This document shows, in pieces, positions 1-6,946 of a stretch of 18,703 bases of DNA. The notes under the pieces are model-generated. The model was given only the letters and a program-made list of their open reading frames with translations. It was not told the origin of the DNA and did not search any database. Each line of letters opens with the position of its first letter. Within the stretch, counting starts at the first letter, position 1. The translations under genes and the position numbers were made by a program. The DNA is from Phycisphaerae bacterium (lineage in GTDB: Bacteria; Planctomycetota; Phycisphaerae; UBA1845; Fen-1342): contig JAGVEP010000511.1 of assembly GCA_020058145.1 (NCBI GenBank), positions 1 to 18,703 on the forward strand, read 5' to 3'.

Positions 1-84
1 CACATCCGCCGTCGCCGACGACAGTCCTGCACCCAGACCGACCAGTCCCAAGGCCACCAATTTGATCGTACTTCGTGCGTGCAT
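1..84 (-). CDS. N-terminus of an exported protein (partial)
   Basis: Only the first 28 codons lie in the window; the gene continues beyond base 1. The start is the ATG read down from base 84, preceded by an AAGGAG ribosome-binding site (complement of 92-97) at 7 nt. The peptide reads MHARSTIKLVALGLVGLGAG and continues with LSSATADV. It has a basic N-terminus, a hydrophobic core and a small-residue cleavage site near Ala-Thr-Ala, which is a classical Sec signal peptide. The mature protein is not visible, so its function cannot be named. It diverges from the isomerase gene at 507. Confidence 0.6.
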   Translation of the reverse strand, partial: MHARSTIKLVALGLVGLGAGLSSATADV

Positions 85-506
85 GGTTGCACTCCTTCTG
101 ACAGAAGACCCAACTCGTGCCCCGCGCACCGTGCGCGGGGCCTTGCGTCGTCCACTCGCCGGCCGGCTGTTGGCGAGGGGACACATGCTGGCTGCTTAGC
201 CGACATTTCCCAGATGACCTTGCCCGACTCCGCTGCCGGGCCGTGCTGCTCACTCTTCTCACGTGTGCCGTGCGTGCCTCCGAGGCCGCAGCGAGCGCTC
301 TCACGCAAAACCTGTATCATGAAGACACCGCACCCGGCAAAGTGGCGCGTAAGAAATCCGAAAAAACAAAAAAAGTCCTGGATCACATCCTCTGGATCAC
401 GCCCGGAACCGCTCCTGGTCACTTGCACCGTGCCCAGCCTTCCGGGTACGCTGCCACCTCGTTTTCACACAAAGAAGCGGTTGGATATCGAAGGAAAGGC
501 AGACCC
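85..506. other. Non-coding region between divergent genes
   Basis: These 422 bp separate the 5' ends of two divergent secreted-protein genes, so they should hold both promoters. The visible structure is the GC-rich palindrome at 119-141 and an A-rich run near 350-378. The word TGGATCAC occurs twice close together, around 379-400. No protein with family character is seen in any frame. In-frame extension of the isomerase gene upstream of 507 is possible up to 117, but it is compositionally unlike protein. No convincing -35/-10 pair was found. Confidence 0.5.
119..141. repeat. Perfect GC-rich inverted repeat
   Basis: GCCCCGCGCA (119-128) pairs perfectly with TGCGCGGGGC (132-141) around a 3-nt loop. 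It lies 35 bp upstream of the partial minus-strand gene and far upstream of the isomerase gene. No T-run follows on either strand, so it is not a classical terminator. It could be an operator or a leader hairpin. Confidence 0.6.
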
Positions 507-1622
507 ATGATCCGTGCAGCGCTCGTCACCGTTGTCCTGGCGGCAGCCCCCGTGCTCCTCGCCCAGGAAGGGAAGCAAGAAAAGAAGCCCGAGGAACCCA
601 AGCCCGCCACGACTCAGCCCGTTACGACTCAGCCCGCCACAACGCAGCCTGCGGAGGCCGCCGTGTACGTTAAGATGGAGACAGCGCTCGGTGACCTGGT
701 CCTAGAACTGGATAACGCCAAGGCTCCGATCAGCACGCAGAACTTCGTCGATTACGTCGACGCCGGCTTTTACAACGGGACCATCTTCCACCGCGTCATG
801 GCCACTTTCATGATCCAGGGCGGCGGCTACCTGCCGGATTTGAGCGAGAAGAAGGATGGCCTGCGACCCCCGATCAAGAACGAGTGGAAAAACGGGCTGA
901 AGAACACACGCGGGACGATCGCGATGGCCCGCACGCCCGGCGCCGATTCGGCCACCGCCCAGTTCTTCATCAACGTCGTCGACAACAACGCGCTCGACCA
1001 ACCCCGCGACGGGGCGGCGTACGCTGTGTTCGGCCGCGTGCTCGACGGCCTGGACGTCGTGGATAAGATCCGCAACACCGAGGTCAAGGAAGGTCCGATG
1101 GGCAAGGTTGTCCCGGTCACGCCCGTGGTGATTAAGAGCGCCAAGCGCCTGCCCGCGAAGGAAGGCCAGGCCCTGTCCGCCCAGGCGGGCGAGGCGATCA
1201 AGAAGGCCGAAGGCGAAGCGAAGGCTGCGATTGAGAAGCAGCTCCAGGACTTCATCGCCAAAGCCGAGCAGGAAGCCGGCAAGAAAGTCGAAAAGAGCGC
1301 GTCGGGCCTGATGTGGGTGATTCTGAAGGAAGGCACCGGCCCGCAGCCGACGCCGACGGACATGGTCGAGGTTCACTACACCGGCACGCTGCTCGACGGC
1401 AAGAAGTTCGACAGCTCGGTGGACCGCGGGACGCCGTTCTCGTTCTCGCTCAAGGGCGGCGTCATCAAGGGCTGGCTCGAAGGTGTCGCCCTGATGAAAG
1501 TCGGCGAAAAGCGCAAGCTGATTATCCCGGCGGACCTCGCCTACGGCGCCGAAGCAAAGCCCACCATTCCCGCGAATTCGACGCTTGTTTTCGACGTGGA
1601 GTTGCTAAACATCAAAAAGTAG
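507..1622 (+). CDS. Exported dual-domain peptidyl-prolyl isomerase (cyclophilin + FKBP)
   Basis: The 371-residue product should catalyse cis-trans isomerisation of Xaa-Pro bonds during folding of exported proteins. Residues 1-20 form a signal peptide ending at Leu-Leu-Ala-Gln. Residues 21-52 are a Lys/Glu/Pro-rich spacer with three Thr-Thr-Gln-Pro repeats. From about residue 53 to 205 is a cyclophilin domain with the core motifs FHRVMATFMIQGG, TAQFFI and AVFGRV. An Ala/Glu/Lys-rich, probably helical linker follows. From about 265 to 371 is an FKBP domain with VHYTGTLLDGKKFDSS, VIKGWLEG and IPANSTLVFDVELL. Both domains look intact. The ATG at 507 was chosen because GGAAAGG lies just upstream and the signal peptide begins there. 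Longer in-frame starts would bury the signal peptide. Fusions of these two unrelated folds are uncommon. The final substrate and location (periplasm or outside) are inferred. Confidence 0.88.
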   Translation: MIRAALVTVVLAAAPVLLAQEGKQEKKPEEPKPATTQPVTTQPATTQPAEAAVYVKMETALGDLVLELDNAKAPISTQNFVDYVDAGFYNGTIFHRVMATFMIQGGGYLPDLSEKKDGLRPPIKNEWKNGLKNTRGTIAMARTPGADSATAQFFINVVDNNALDQPRDGAAYAVFGRVLDGLDVVDKIRNTEVKEGPMGKVVPVTPVVIKSAKRLPAKEGQALSAQAGEAIKKAEGEAKAAIEKQLQDFIAKAEQEAGKKVEKSASGLMWVILKEGTGPQPTPTDMVEVHYTGTLLDGKKFDSSVDRGTPFSFSLKGGVIKGWLEGVALMKVGEKRKLIIPADLAYGAEAKPTIPANSTLVFDVELLNIKK

Positions 1623-1639
1623 GGTGGGCACTGCCCACC
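1623..1639. terminator. Hairpin between convergent genes, possible bidirectional terminator
   Basis: GGTGGGC (1623-1629) pairs with GCCCACC (1633-1639) around a 3-nt loop, directly after the isomerase stop codon and before the converging flavin reductase gene. There is no U-tract, so termination efficiency is uncertain. GTAGGGTGGGCACTGCCCACC-like words are, to my knowledge, dispersed repeats in several bacterial phyla, so this may equally be a copy of such a repeat. Confidence 0.45.
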
Positions 1640-1691
1640 GCTCGAGCGTCAGGGCGGGTACGGTCCGGCCTGCAAGGGCGTGCTCTGCGCG

Positions 1692-2210
1692 TCATACCGG
1701 CGTTGCGGAGCACGCCGCCGCCAGCCCGGAATGGCCGAAGGCATAGACGCGCCGCACCGTGGGTTCCGCGTGCATGTGGGCCGCTACCACGCGCCCGACG
1801 AAGAGCACGTGATCGCCGGTTTCCATTTCCGACTCCAGTACGCACTCGAAATTTGCCACCGCGTCGGCGAGCAGCACGCCCCGCACGACCGCGGTCGGCT
1901 GCGTGCGCGTGCCGCACGCGGTGAGCTTGGGTACCTCGCGTCCCGACTTGGTACCGAAGTAGATGACTTCCTTGCTCATCGTCGTGGAAGGGAAGCACAC
2001 GACGAATTCGCGTGCCTGCCGCACGGCCGCCAGTGAGTAGCGGGTGCGCTCGATGGAGATGGCCAGCATGGGCGGGTCGAGCGCGGTGGGCATGACCCAG
2101 TGCAGCGTGAGCGGATTGGGTATGCCGCGGGCATCTTCGGCGATCGCAATCGCCACCGCCTCGGGGTAGCGCCGATTCATGGCCAGTTGAAACGTCGTGG
2201 AAATCTGCAT
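1692..2210 (-). CDS. Flavin reductase-like protein (FMN-binding split barrel)
   Basis: The product has 172 residues and resembles the flavin reductase/DIM6-NTAB family. These small homodimeric proteins bind FMN and use NAD(P)H to reduce flavin or act on small substrates. The family pattern near residues 30-55 is visible: NPLTLHWVMPTALDPPMLAI matches the usual N-x-MTxxWxxPxxxDPPxxxxS. Downstream, FECVLESEMETGDHVLFVGRV matches the usual closing strand (GDHxxFxGEV). The start at 2210 is supported by AGGAGA (complement of 2218-2223) 7 nt upstream. No signal peptide is present, so it is cytoplasmic. It diverges from the kinase gene and converges on the isomerase gene. The substrate cannot be read from sequence. 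A rubredoxin or flavodoxin partner would help, but none is in the window. Confidence 0.78.
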   Translation of the reverse strand: MQISTTFQLAMNRRYPEAVAIAIAEDARGIPNPLTLHWVMPTALDPPMLAISIERTRYSLAAVRQAREFVVCFPSTTMSKEVIYFGTKSGREVPKLTACGTRTQPTAVVRGVLLADAVANFECVLESEMETGDHVLFVGRVVAAHMHAEPTVRRVYAFGHSGLAAACSATPV

Positions 2211-2634
2211 CGCGAGTTCTCCTGGCGCGTGCCGTGGCGCCCGGCGACCAGGCGCTCGGCGGGGCCGCGCCCAGGGGTCGTGTCGCTGCGTCCGCCGGTG
2301 GGACGCAAGCCGACGCACTACGGGCCGTCCCATATCTATGGTAGTCGCCCCACGGGGCCAGATTATCCGCGCCCGCGCAGGCGGCCCGGCTCCGCGTACT
2401 CGGACTTGTGCCGACGCACGAACCAACCAGACCCCGGAACTCCATGACTGCGTGTGATGAAGCGCTTCTCGAAAGTCGATACCGCCAATAGCGAAGGAAC
2501 AAACTGCGCGTTGGTGCCGGAGCCGTGCACCGCGGGCAGAACGTCGTCCCGTGGCGGCGGTTCGCGCGCGACTCGCGCCGGGGGTGGGGCGTCGCCGATA
2601 CGCCGGCTCGGAGCCGCGGACGTGGATTGAACCG
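2211..2634. other. Non-coding divergent promoter region
   Basis: These 424 bp separate the 5' ends of the flavin reductase (-) and the hybrid kinase (+). They should contain both promoters, but no convincing -35/-10 pair was recognised. A short less GC-rich patch lies near 2328-2345. Long open frames cross the region on both strands, but they have Arg/Pro/Ala-rich shadow composition and no family motifs. No RNA gene was seen. Confidence 0.45.
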
Positions 2635-5388
2635 ATGACGTTGCACACGAAAACCCTGGCGGCCGTCGGCACTACCCTGCTCGGGTCGGTGTTGCTGTTG
2701 AATTTCGCCGGCCGTGCCGTTGTGCTCCGGAGCTTTCAGGAACTCGAGGACCAGGCGGTTCGGCATGACGTCGGGCTTGTTCGGAACGCGCTCGCTGAGC
2801 AGCTCGACGCGCTCGGCGCTCAAGCCATGGACTGGTCGGTGTGGGACGACTCCTACGCGTTTGTCGCGGATGCCAACGAGGAGTATGCCGCGGCAAACCT
2901 GGTCGAAAACTCGTTCGTCAACATCCACGTCAACCTGATGGCGTTCATGCGGCCAGATGGCCGGCTCGTGGCGGTCCGCTGGGCTGATCTGGCGACGAAG
3001 CAGTTCGAGGAGCCGCCGCTGATGTTCCAGCAGGACTGGTCCGCGGATAACCCGCTCCTGCAACGGACCCTCCAGCCCGACGGGGTCACCGGCCTGATCC
3101 TCTTGCCGGAGGGCCCCGTACTGCTGGCAGGTCGCCCGATTGTCACCAGCACGGGCGAAGGACCGGCGCGTGGAGCATTCTTCATCGGTTGCGCGTTCGA
3201 TGCCGCCAAGATACAGCACCTCGGGCAGGCGACGGGCTTGGACTTGAGCTTCGCTTCGCCAAGTGGCGACGAGATCTCGCGGGAACTTCTGACCGCGGCC
3301 ACGGGTTCGCCGGGTCCGCCGCCAATCCTCGTGCGACCGGTGGACGCGCGCGTCGTAGCCGGCTACACGCTGGTTCGAGACCTGCACGACCAGCCGGTGC
3401 TCGTGCTCCGCGCGCGGTTGCCGCGGGACATCTACCGTCAGGGCGGCCGCAGTGCGTACACACTGGTCTTGACCGTGCTGATTGTAGGTGGCATCTTCGG
3501 CGTGCTCGTGCTGCTGCTCGTTGAGCGGCTCGTTGTGGAACCGGTACGGCGAATCAGCGGCGAAGTGCGTGCCCTCGGCACGCGGCAAGATCCGCGTGCG
3601 CGTGTCGCAGCGAACAGCCGGGATGAGCTCGGCCGGCTCGCTGAGTCCATCAATGTCATGCTGGCGGCCCGCGAGCGGTCCCACCGTGACCTGGCCGAGA
3701 GCGAAGAGCGCTTCCGCGAGCTCTTTGAGAACGCGCGCGACGCGATCTTCTGGGCGGACCCGCAGACGGGCCTGCTGCTCAACTGCAACCAGGCCGCCGC
3801 AACCCTGGTGCAGCGCGCGCGAGCCGACCTGATCGGTCAGCCCCAATCCGTGCTGCACCCGCCCGAGAAGGCGGCGCACTACACGACCCTGCTTCGCCGG
3901 CACGTCGAACAACAGGAAAGCCTCGACGACGACATCGAGGTGCTCACCAGCTCGGGCGCTGTCCGCACCGTGCGCATTTCGACCGGTGTGACCTCCGTGG
4001 GCGCGCAGCGCATCATCCAGAGCATCTTCCACGACACGACCGAGCGGCGGCAGGCGGAACAGCAGCTTCAGCGGGCGAACGCCATGCTGACCGCCGCCCT
4101 GGAGCGCGAGCAGCACGTCGCCATGCAGCTTGAGGCGACGATGCAGCAGCTCGAGGCCGCGATGCGCGACGCCCAGGCGGCCAACCAGTCCAAGAGCGAT
4201 TTCCTCGCCAACATGAGCCACGAGATTCGCACGCCGCTGACGGCGATCAACGGCTTCGCAGAGGTGCTGGCGGAGGAAATCACGTCGTGCACGGTTTGTC
4301 CCGCGCACGCCGGGTGCGAGACGCGGCAAGCCACTTGTCAGCACATCCTGGCGATTCGCACCAACGGCAAGCACCTGCTCGCCCTCATCAACGACATCCT
4401 TGACCTTTCCAAAATCGAGGCCGGCAAGCTGGAAGTCGAGCAAATCCAGTGTAGCCCCTGCGAGCTCATCGCCAGCGTGCAATCGCCGATGATGGCGCGG
4501 GCCCGCAGCAAGGGACTCGAGTTCCGCGTTGACTACGCCAGTGCCGTGCCGGAATTCCTGGTCACGGACCCGACTCGGCTGCGACAGATTCTGTTTAACC
4601 TGCTCGGCAACGCCATCAAGTTCACCGCGCGCGGCGAAGTTCGGCTGGAGGTGCAATATATCGTCGATCCGCAGCATCCCGAACTACGCTTCGAGGTACA
4701 CGATTCCGGGATCGGCATGACGCCGGAACAGTTGTCCCGGGTCTTCCAACCGTTCGTCCAGGGGGATGCCTCCGCGACACGCCGCTTCGGTGGAACCGGG
4801 TTGGGGCTGGTCATTAGCAAGCGGCTGGCCGAAGCGCTCGGCGGCGGAGTGACCGTGGACAGCACGGCCGGACAGGGCAGCGTCTTCCACGTCCGCATCG
4901 CGGTCGGCACGGTCGAAAACGCCAAACTAATCGCGCGACCGGAGGACGCCACGGCGGCTAAGCCGGCGGCGAGCCCGGAAACCGCCCTGAACATCAAGCT
5001 GACCGGCCGGATCCTGCTGGCCGAGGATGGGCCGGACAACCAGCGGCTGCTCGGCTTCATCCTCCGGAAAGCCGGGGCCGAGGTGACGATGGCCGACAAC
5101 GGCCAGGAAGCTCTGGACATGGCCTGGCTGGCGCACGAGACGGGGCGCCCCTTTGACGTGGTTTTGATGGACATTCAAATGCCCGTCCTGAGCGGGTATG
5201 AGGCTACCCGCCGGCTGCGGGAGCGCGGCTACAAACTGCCCATCATCGCGCTTACGGCTCACGCCATGAGCAGCGCGCGGGACAAATGCCTCGCCTGCGG
5301 GTGCAACGACTTCTGCACCAAGCCCATCGACCGCGCGGCACTACTCGAAACCATCGCGCGGCACCTCCACAAGCCTGCGCCAGTTTGA
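2635..5388 (+). CDS. Membrane hybrid histidine kinase (CHASE4-HAMP-PAS-HisKA-HATPase-REC)
   Basis: The 917-residue inner-membrane sensor would autophosphorylate on His529 and pass phosphate to Asp846 of its own receiver. TM1 is about residues 7-30. An external CHASE4-like domain follows, with the pattern DWSVWDDSYAF. TM2 is about 274-298, then HAMP (about 299-346), PAS (about 356-470), a Gln/Glu-rich coiled coil, and HisKA with NMSHEIRTPL. The HATPase has N-box Asn659, G1 motif DSGIGM at 690 and GGTGLGL near 719. The receiver has Glu797/Asp798, Asp846 and Lys896. Between the HisKA helices is a cysteine-rich insert (Cys552, 555, 561, 568). A second cluster (Cys885, 888, 890, 894) sits just before Lys896. 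The ATG at 2635 immediately precedes TM1, but its ribosome-binding site is weak. The gene ends 185 bp before hypC on the same strand. Hydrogenase control is a plausible role but unproven. Confidence 0.92.
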   Translation: MTLHTKTLAAVGTTLLGSVLLLNFAGRAVVLRSFQELEDQAVRHDVGLVRNALAEQLDALGAQAMDWSVWDDSYAFVADANEEYAAANLVENSFVNIHVNLMAFMRPDGRLVAVRWADLATKQFEEPPLMFQQDWSADNPLLQRTLQPDGVTGLILLPEGPVLLAGRPIVTSTGEGPARGAFFIGCAFDAAKIQHLGQATGLDLSFASPSGDEISRELLTAATGSPGPPPILVRPVDARVVAGYTLVRDLHDQPVLVLRARLPRDIYRQGGRSAYTLVLTVLIVGGIFGVLVLLLVERLVVEPVRRISGEVRALGTRQDPRARVAANSRDELGRLAESINVMLAARERSHRDLAESEERFRELFENARDAIFWADPQTGLLLNCNQAAATLVQRARADLIGQPQSVLHPPEKAAHYTTLLRRHVEQQESLDDDIEVLTSSGAVRTVRISTGVTSVGAQRIIQSIFHDTTERRQAEQQLQRANAMLTAALEREQHVAMQLEATMQQLEAAMRDAQAANQSKSDFLANMSHEIRTPLTAINGFAEVLAEEITSCTVCPAHAGCETRQATCQHILAIRTNGKHLLALINDILDLSKIEAGKLEVEQIQCSPCELIASVQSPMMARARSKGLEFRVDYASAVPEFLVTDPTRLRQILFNLLGNAIKFTARGEVRLEVQYIVDPQHPELRFEVHDSGIGMTPEQLSRVFQPFVQGDASATRRFGGTGLGLVISKRLAEALGGGVTVDSTAGQGSVFHVRIAVGTVENAKLIARPEDATAAKPAASPETALNIKLTGRILLAEDGPDNQRLLGFILRKAGAEVTMADNGQEALDMAWLAHETGRPFDVVLMDIQMPVLSGYEATRRLRERGYKLPIIALTAHAMSSARDKCLACGCNDFCTKPIDRAALLETIARHLHKPAPV

Positions 5389-5469
5389 AGTTGCCCGTTC
5401 CAGTGCAATTCGCAGCGGGTGCGTGAGAATCCCCACGTCCGTGTCGCAAACCACGCTTCGCGGGCGGGC

Positions 5470-5497
5470 GAGACGCCCACTCCACCCACGCTATAAT
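5470..5497 (+). promoter_or_regulatory. Candidate sigma-70 type promoter for the hyp/hox operon
   Basis: A perfect TATAAT lies at 5492-5497. The best -35 is GAGACG at 5470-5475 with a 16-bp spacer, matching only the central GAC of TTGACA. Transcription would begin near 5504, about 70 nt before hypC. The -10 is striking in so GC-rich a region, but the poor -35 leaves it uncertain. Confidence 0.45.
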
Positions 5498-5501
5498 GCC
5501 A

Positions 5502-5534
5502 CCCGCAGACTGGCCCGCGAATTGCCCGCAGACT
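5502..5534. repeat. Two 10-bp direct repeats in the hyp/hox leader
   Basis: CCCGCAGACT occurs at 5502-5511 and again at 5525-5534, 23 bp apart start to start, about two helical turns. The copies flank and overlap the sigma-54-like elements and lie just downstream of TATAAT. That placement would suit a repressor or activator site. Confidence 0.5.
5511..5526 (+). promoter_or_regulatory. Candidate sigma-54 (RpoN) -24/-12 promoter for the hyp/hox operon
   Basis: TGGCCCG-N4-TTGCC matches the sigma-54 consensus TGGCACG-N4-TTGCW at all but two constrained positions. The invariant GG (5512-5513) and GC (5524-5525) have the exact spacing. Transcription would start near 5537, leaving a short leader before the hypC ribosome-binding site at 5562. 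Sigma-54 control of hydrogenase operons is established in Cupriavidus and rhizobia. No NtrC-type activator gene is in this window. Confidence 0.45.
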
Positions 5535-5573
5535 TACCGGACGAGCGCGCCCCCTTACCGCGAGGTATGGCCG

Positions 5574-5846
5574 ATGTGTTTGGCAGTCCCGGGGAGAGTC
5601 ATCGCACGGGACGGCGACGAGGCCGTAGTTGACCTCCAAGGCAATCAGCTCAGAGTCAGCACGGTGCTCACGCCAGAGGCCGACGTCGGCAGTTGGGTGC
5701 TGATCCATGCAGGGTTCGCGCTCACGCAGCTCGACGAGCGCGAGGCCCGCCAGACGTGGGACTATCTGCGTCAGGTGCTCGCTGACGCGCCGCCGGAGGA
5801 TGATCCCCACCCCGCCGGTTCCAAGCCGCAGGCGGCCGGCCCTTGA
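5574..5846 (+). CDS. hypC: HypC, [NiFe] hydrogenase maturation chaperone
   Basis: The 90-residue HypC/HupF-family chaperone carries the Fe(CN)2CO unit with HypD and escorts it to the hydrogenase large subunit, here most likely HoxH. The N-terminus MCLAVPGRV is diagnostic. Cys2, which becomes the functional N-terminal residue after Met removal, is present. The small beta-barrel is followed by a helix (EREARQTWDYLRQVL) and a Pro-rich tail. The ATG at 5574 was chosen because the motif must begin there and GAGGT lies 7 nt upstream at 5562-5566. An in-frame upstream start would bury Cys2. It is the first gene of the operon. Its TGA overlaps the TTG start of hypD, implying translational coupling. 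Confidence 0.95.
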   Translation: MCLAVPGRVIARDGDEAVVDLQGNQLRVSTVLTPEADVGSWVLIHAGFALTQLDEREARQTWDYLRQVLADAPPEDDPHPAGSKPQAAGP

Positions 5847-6946
5847 ACGCGGGCATCGAGCTGGCCCGCGACGAGTTGCAGGCGCTGTGCCGGCGCGCCA
5901 ACCGGCGCATTCAACTGATGGAAGTGTGCGGCACGCACACCGTCGCGCTCTTTCGCGCGGGCGTGCGGTCGCTGTTGCCCGAGAATCTGCGGCTGGTCAG
6001 CGGACCCGGCTGCCCAGTGTGCGTGACGGCGCAGCGGCACATCGACGCCGCGATTGAACTCGCGACGCATCCGAACGTAATCCTGGCCACTTATGGCGAC
6101 ATGCTGCGCGTGCCCGGGCGGCGCGGCAGCCTCGAAAAACTGCGGGCTGAGGGCGCGCAGGTACGCGTGGTCGGTTCGACGCGCGTGGCTCTCGACCTCG
6201 CACGCTCTCAGCCCACCCAAACGGTCGTTTTCCTCGGCGTGGGATTCGAGACGACGGCGCCAGCCACGGGCGCCGCCGTTCTGGAGGCGCACCGCGACGG
6301 CATCGAGAATTTCTGCGTCCTGATGTGCCACAAGCTGGTCGTGCCGGCGATGGCCGCCCTGCTCGACGCCGGCGACGTGCCGCTCGACGGCTTCCTCGCG
6401 CCCGGACACGTCAGCGTCATCATCGGAGCCGCGGCGTACCGGCCGCTCGTCGCGCGCTACCGCAAACCCGTGGTCATCGCCGGTTTCGAACCCGAGCAGA
6501 TGCTCAACGGCCTCGTTGCCCTCGTGCGGCAAGTGCTCGACAATCGTCCGGCGGTCGAAAACGCCTACCCGGGCGTGGTGTCAGACGCGGGCAACCGCGT
6601 GGCGCTCGACCTGTTGCAGCGTGTGTTCGTCATCGCCGATGCGCCGTGGCGGGAATTGGGGATTATCCCGCACAGCGGGCTGGAACTGGCCCCGCCTTTT
6701 GCCCGCTACGACGCCCTGCGCAAGTTCGACGTGCAGCTCGGCGAGGACGAGAACCACCCGCTGTGCCGCTGCGGCGAAGTAATCTGCGGCAAACTCGAGC
6801 CATGTGACTGCCCGGCCTTCGCGACCGCGTGTACGCCGCTCGCGCCCATCGGCCCCTGCATGGTAAGCAGCGAGGGAACCTGCGCGGCGTGGTTCAAGTA
6901 TGGACGAGTGGACGCGGCCCACCACTTGGGGGAGGAGCGCTCGTGA
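5843..6946 (+). CDS. hypD: HypD, Fe-S scaffold for Fe(CN)2CO assembly
   Basis: The 367-residue cytoplasmic protein is the scaffold on which, with HypC, the cyanide and CO ligands are placed on iron. Family motifs are all visible: EVCGTHT with Cys29, GPGCPVC with Cys57 and Cys60, GVGFETTAP, and APGHVSVIIG. A Cys-rich C-terminal region (CRCGEVICG and further cysteines up to about residue 347) holds the 4Fe-4S site. The start is TTG at 5843, sharing bases with the hypC stop (TTGA). The next Met is too far downstream, because it would remove the first conserved helix. The stop overlaps the GTG start of hypE. Length is normal for the family. Confidence 0.96.
   Translation: MNAGIELARDELQALCRRANRRIQLMEVCGTHTVALFRAGVRSLLPENLRLVSGPGCPVCVTAQRHIDAAIELATHPNVILATYGDMLRVPGRRGSLEKLRAEGAQVRVVGSTRVALDLARSQPTQTVVFLGVGFETTAPATGAAVLEAHRDGIENFCVLMCHKLVVPAMAALLDAGDVPLDGFLAPGHVSVIIGAAAYRPLVARYRKPVVIAGFEPEQMLNGLVALVRQVLDNRPAVENAYPGVVSDAGNRVALDLLQRVFVIADAPWRELGIIPHSGLELAPPFARYDALRKFDVQLGEDENHPLCRCGEVICGKLEPCDCPAFATACTPLAPIGPCMVSSEGTCAAWFKYGRVDAAHHLGEERS

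Noticed and set aside
117..506. N-terminal extension of the isomerase gene
   Set aside because: It would place 130 unconserved residues before a perfect signal peptide, and a ribosome-binding site lies directly before the ATG at 507.
1612..4677. Very long open frame (over 1000 codons) on the - strand opposite the kinase
   Set aside because: Its composition is Arg/His/Ala-rich without family motifs, and it runs antisense through the clearly real kinase and flavin reductase genes. Long antisense frames are expected in GC-rich DNA.
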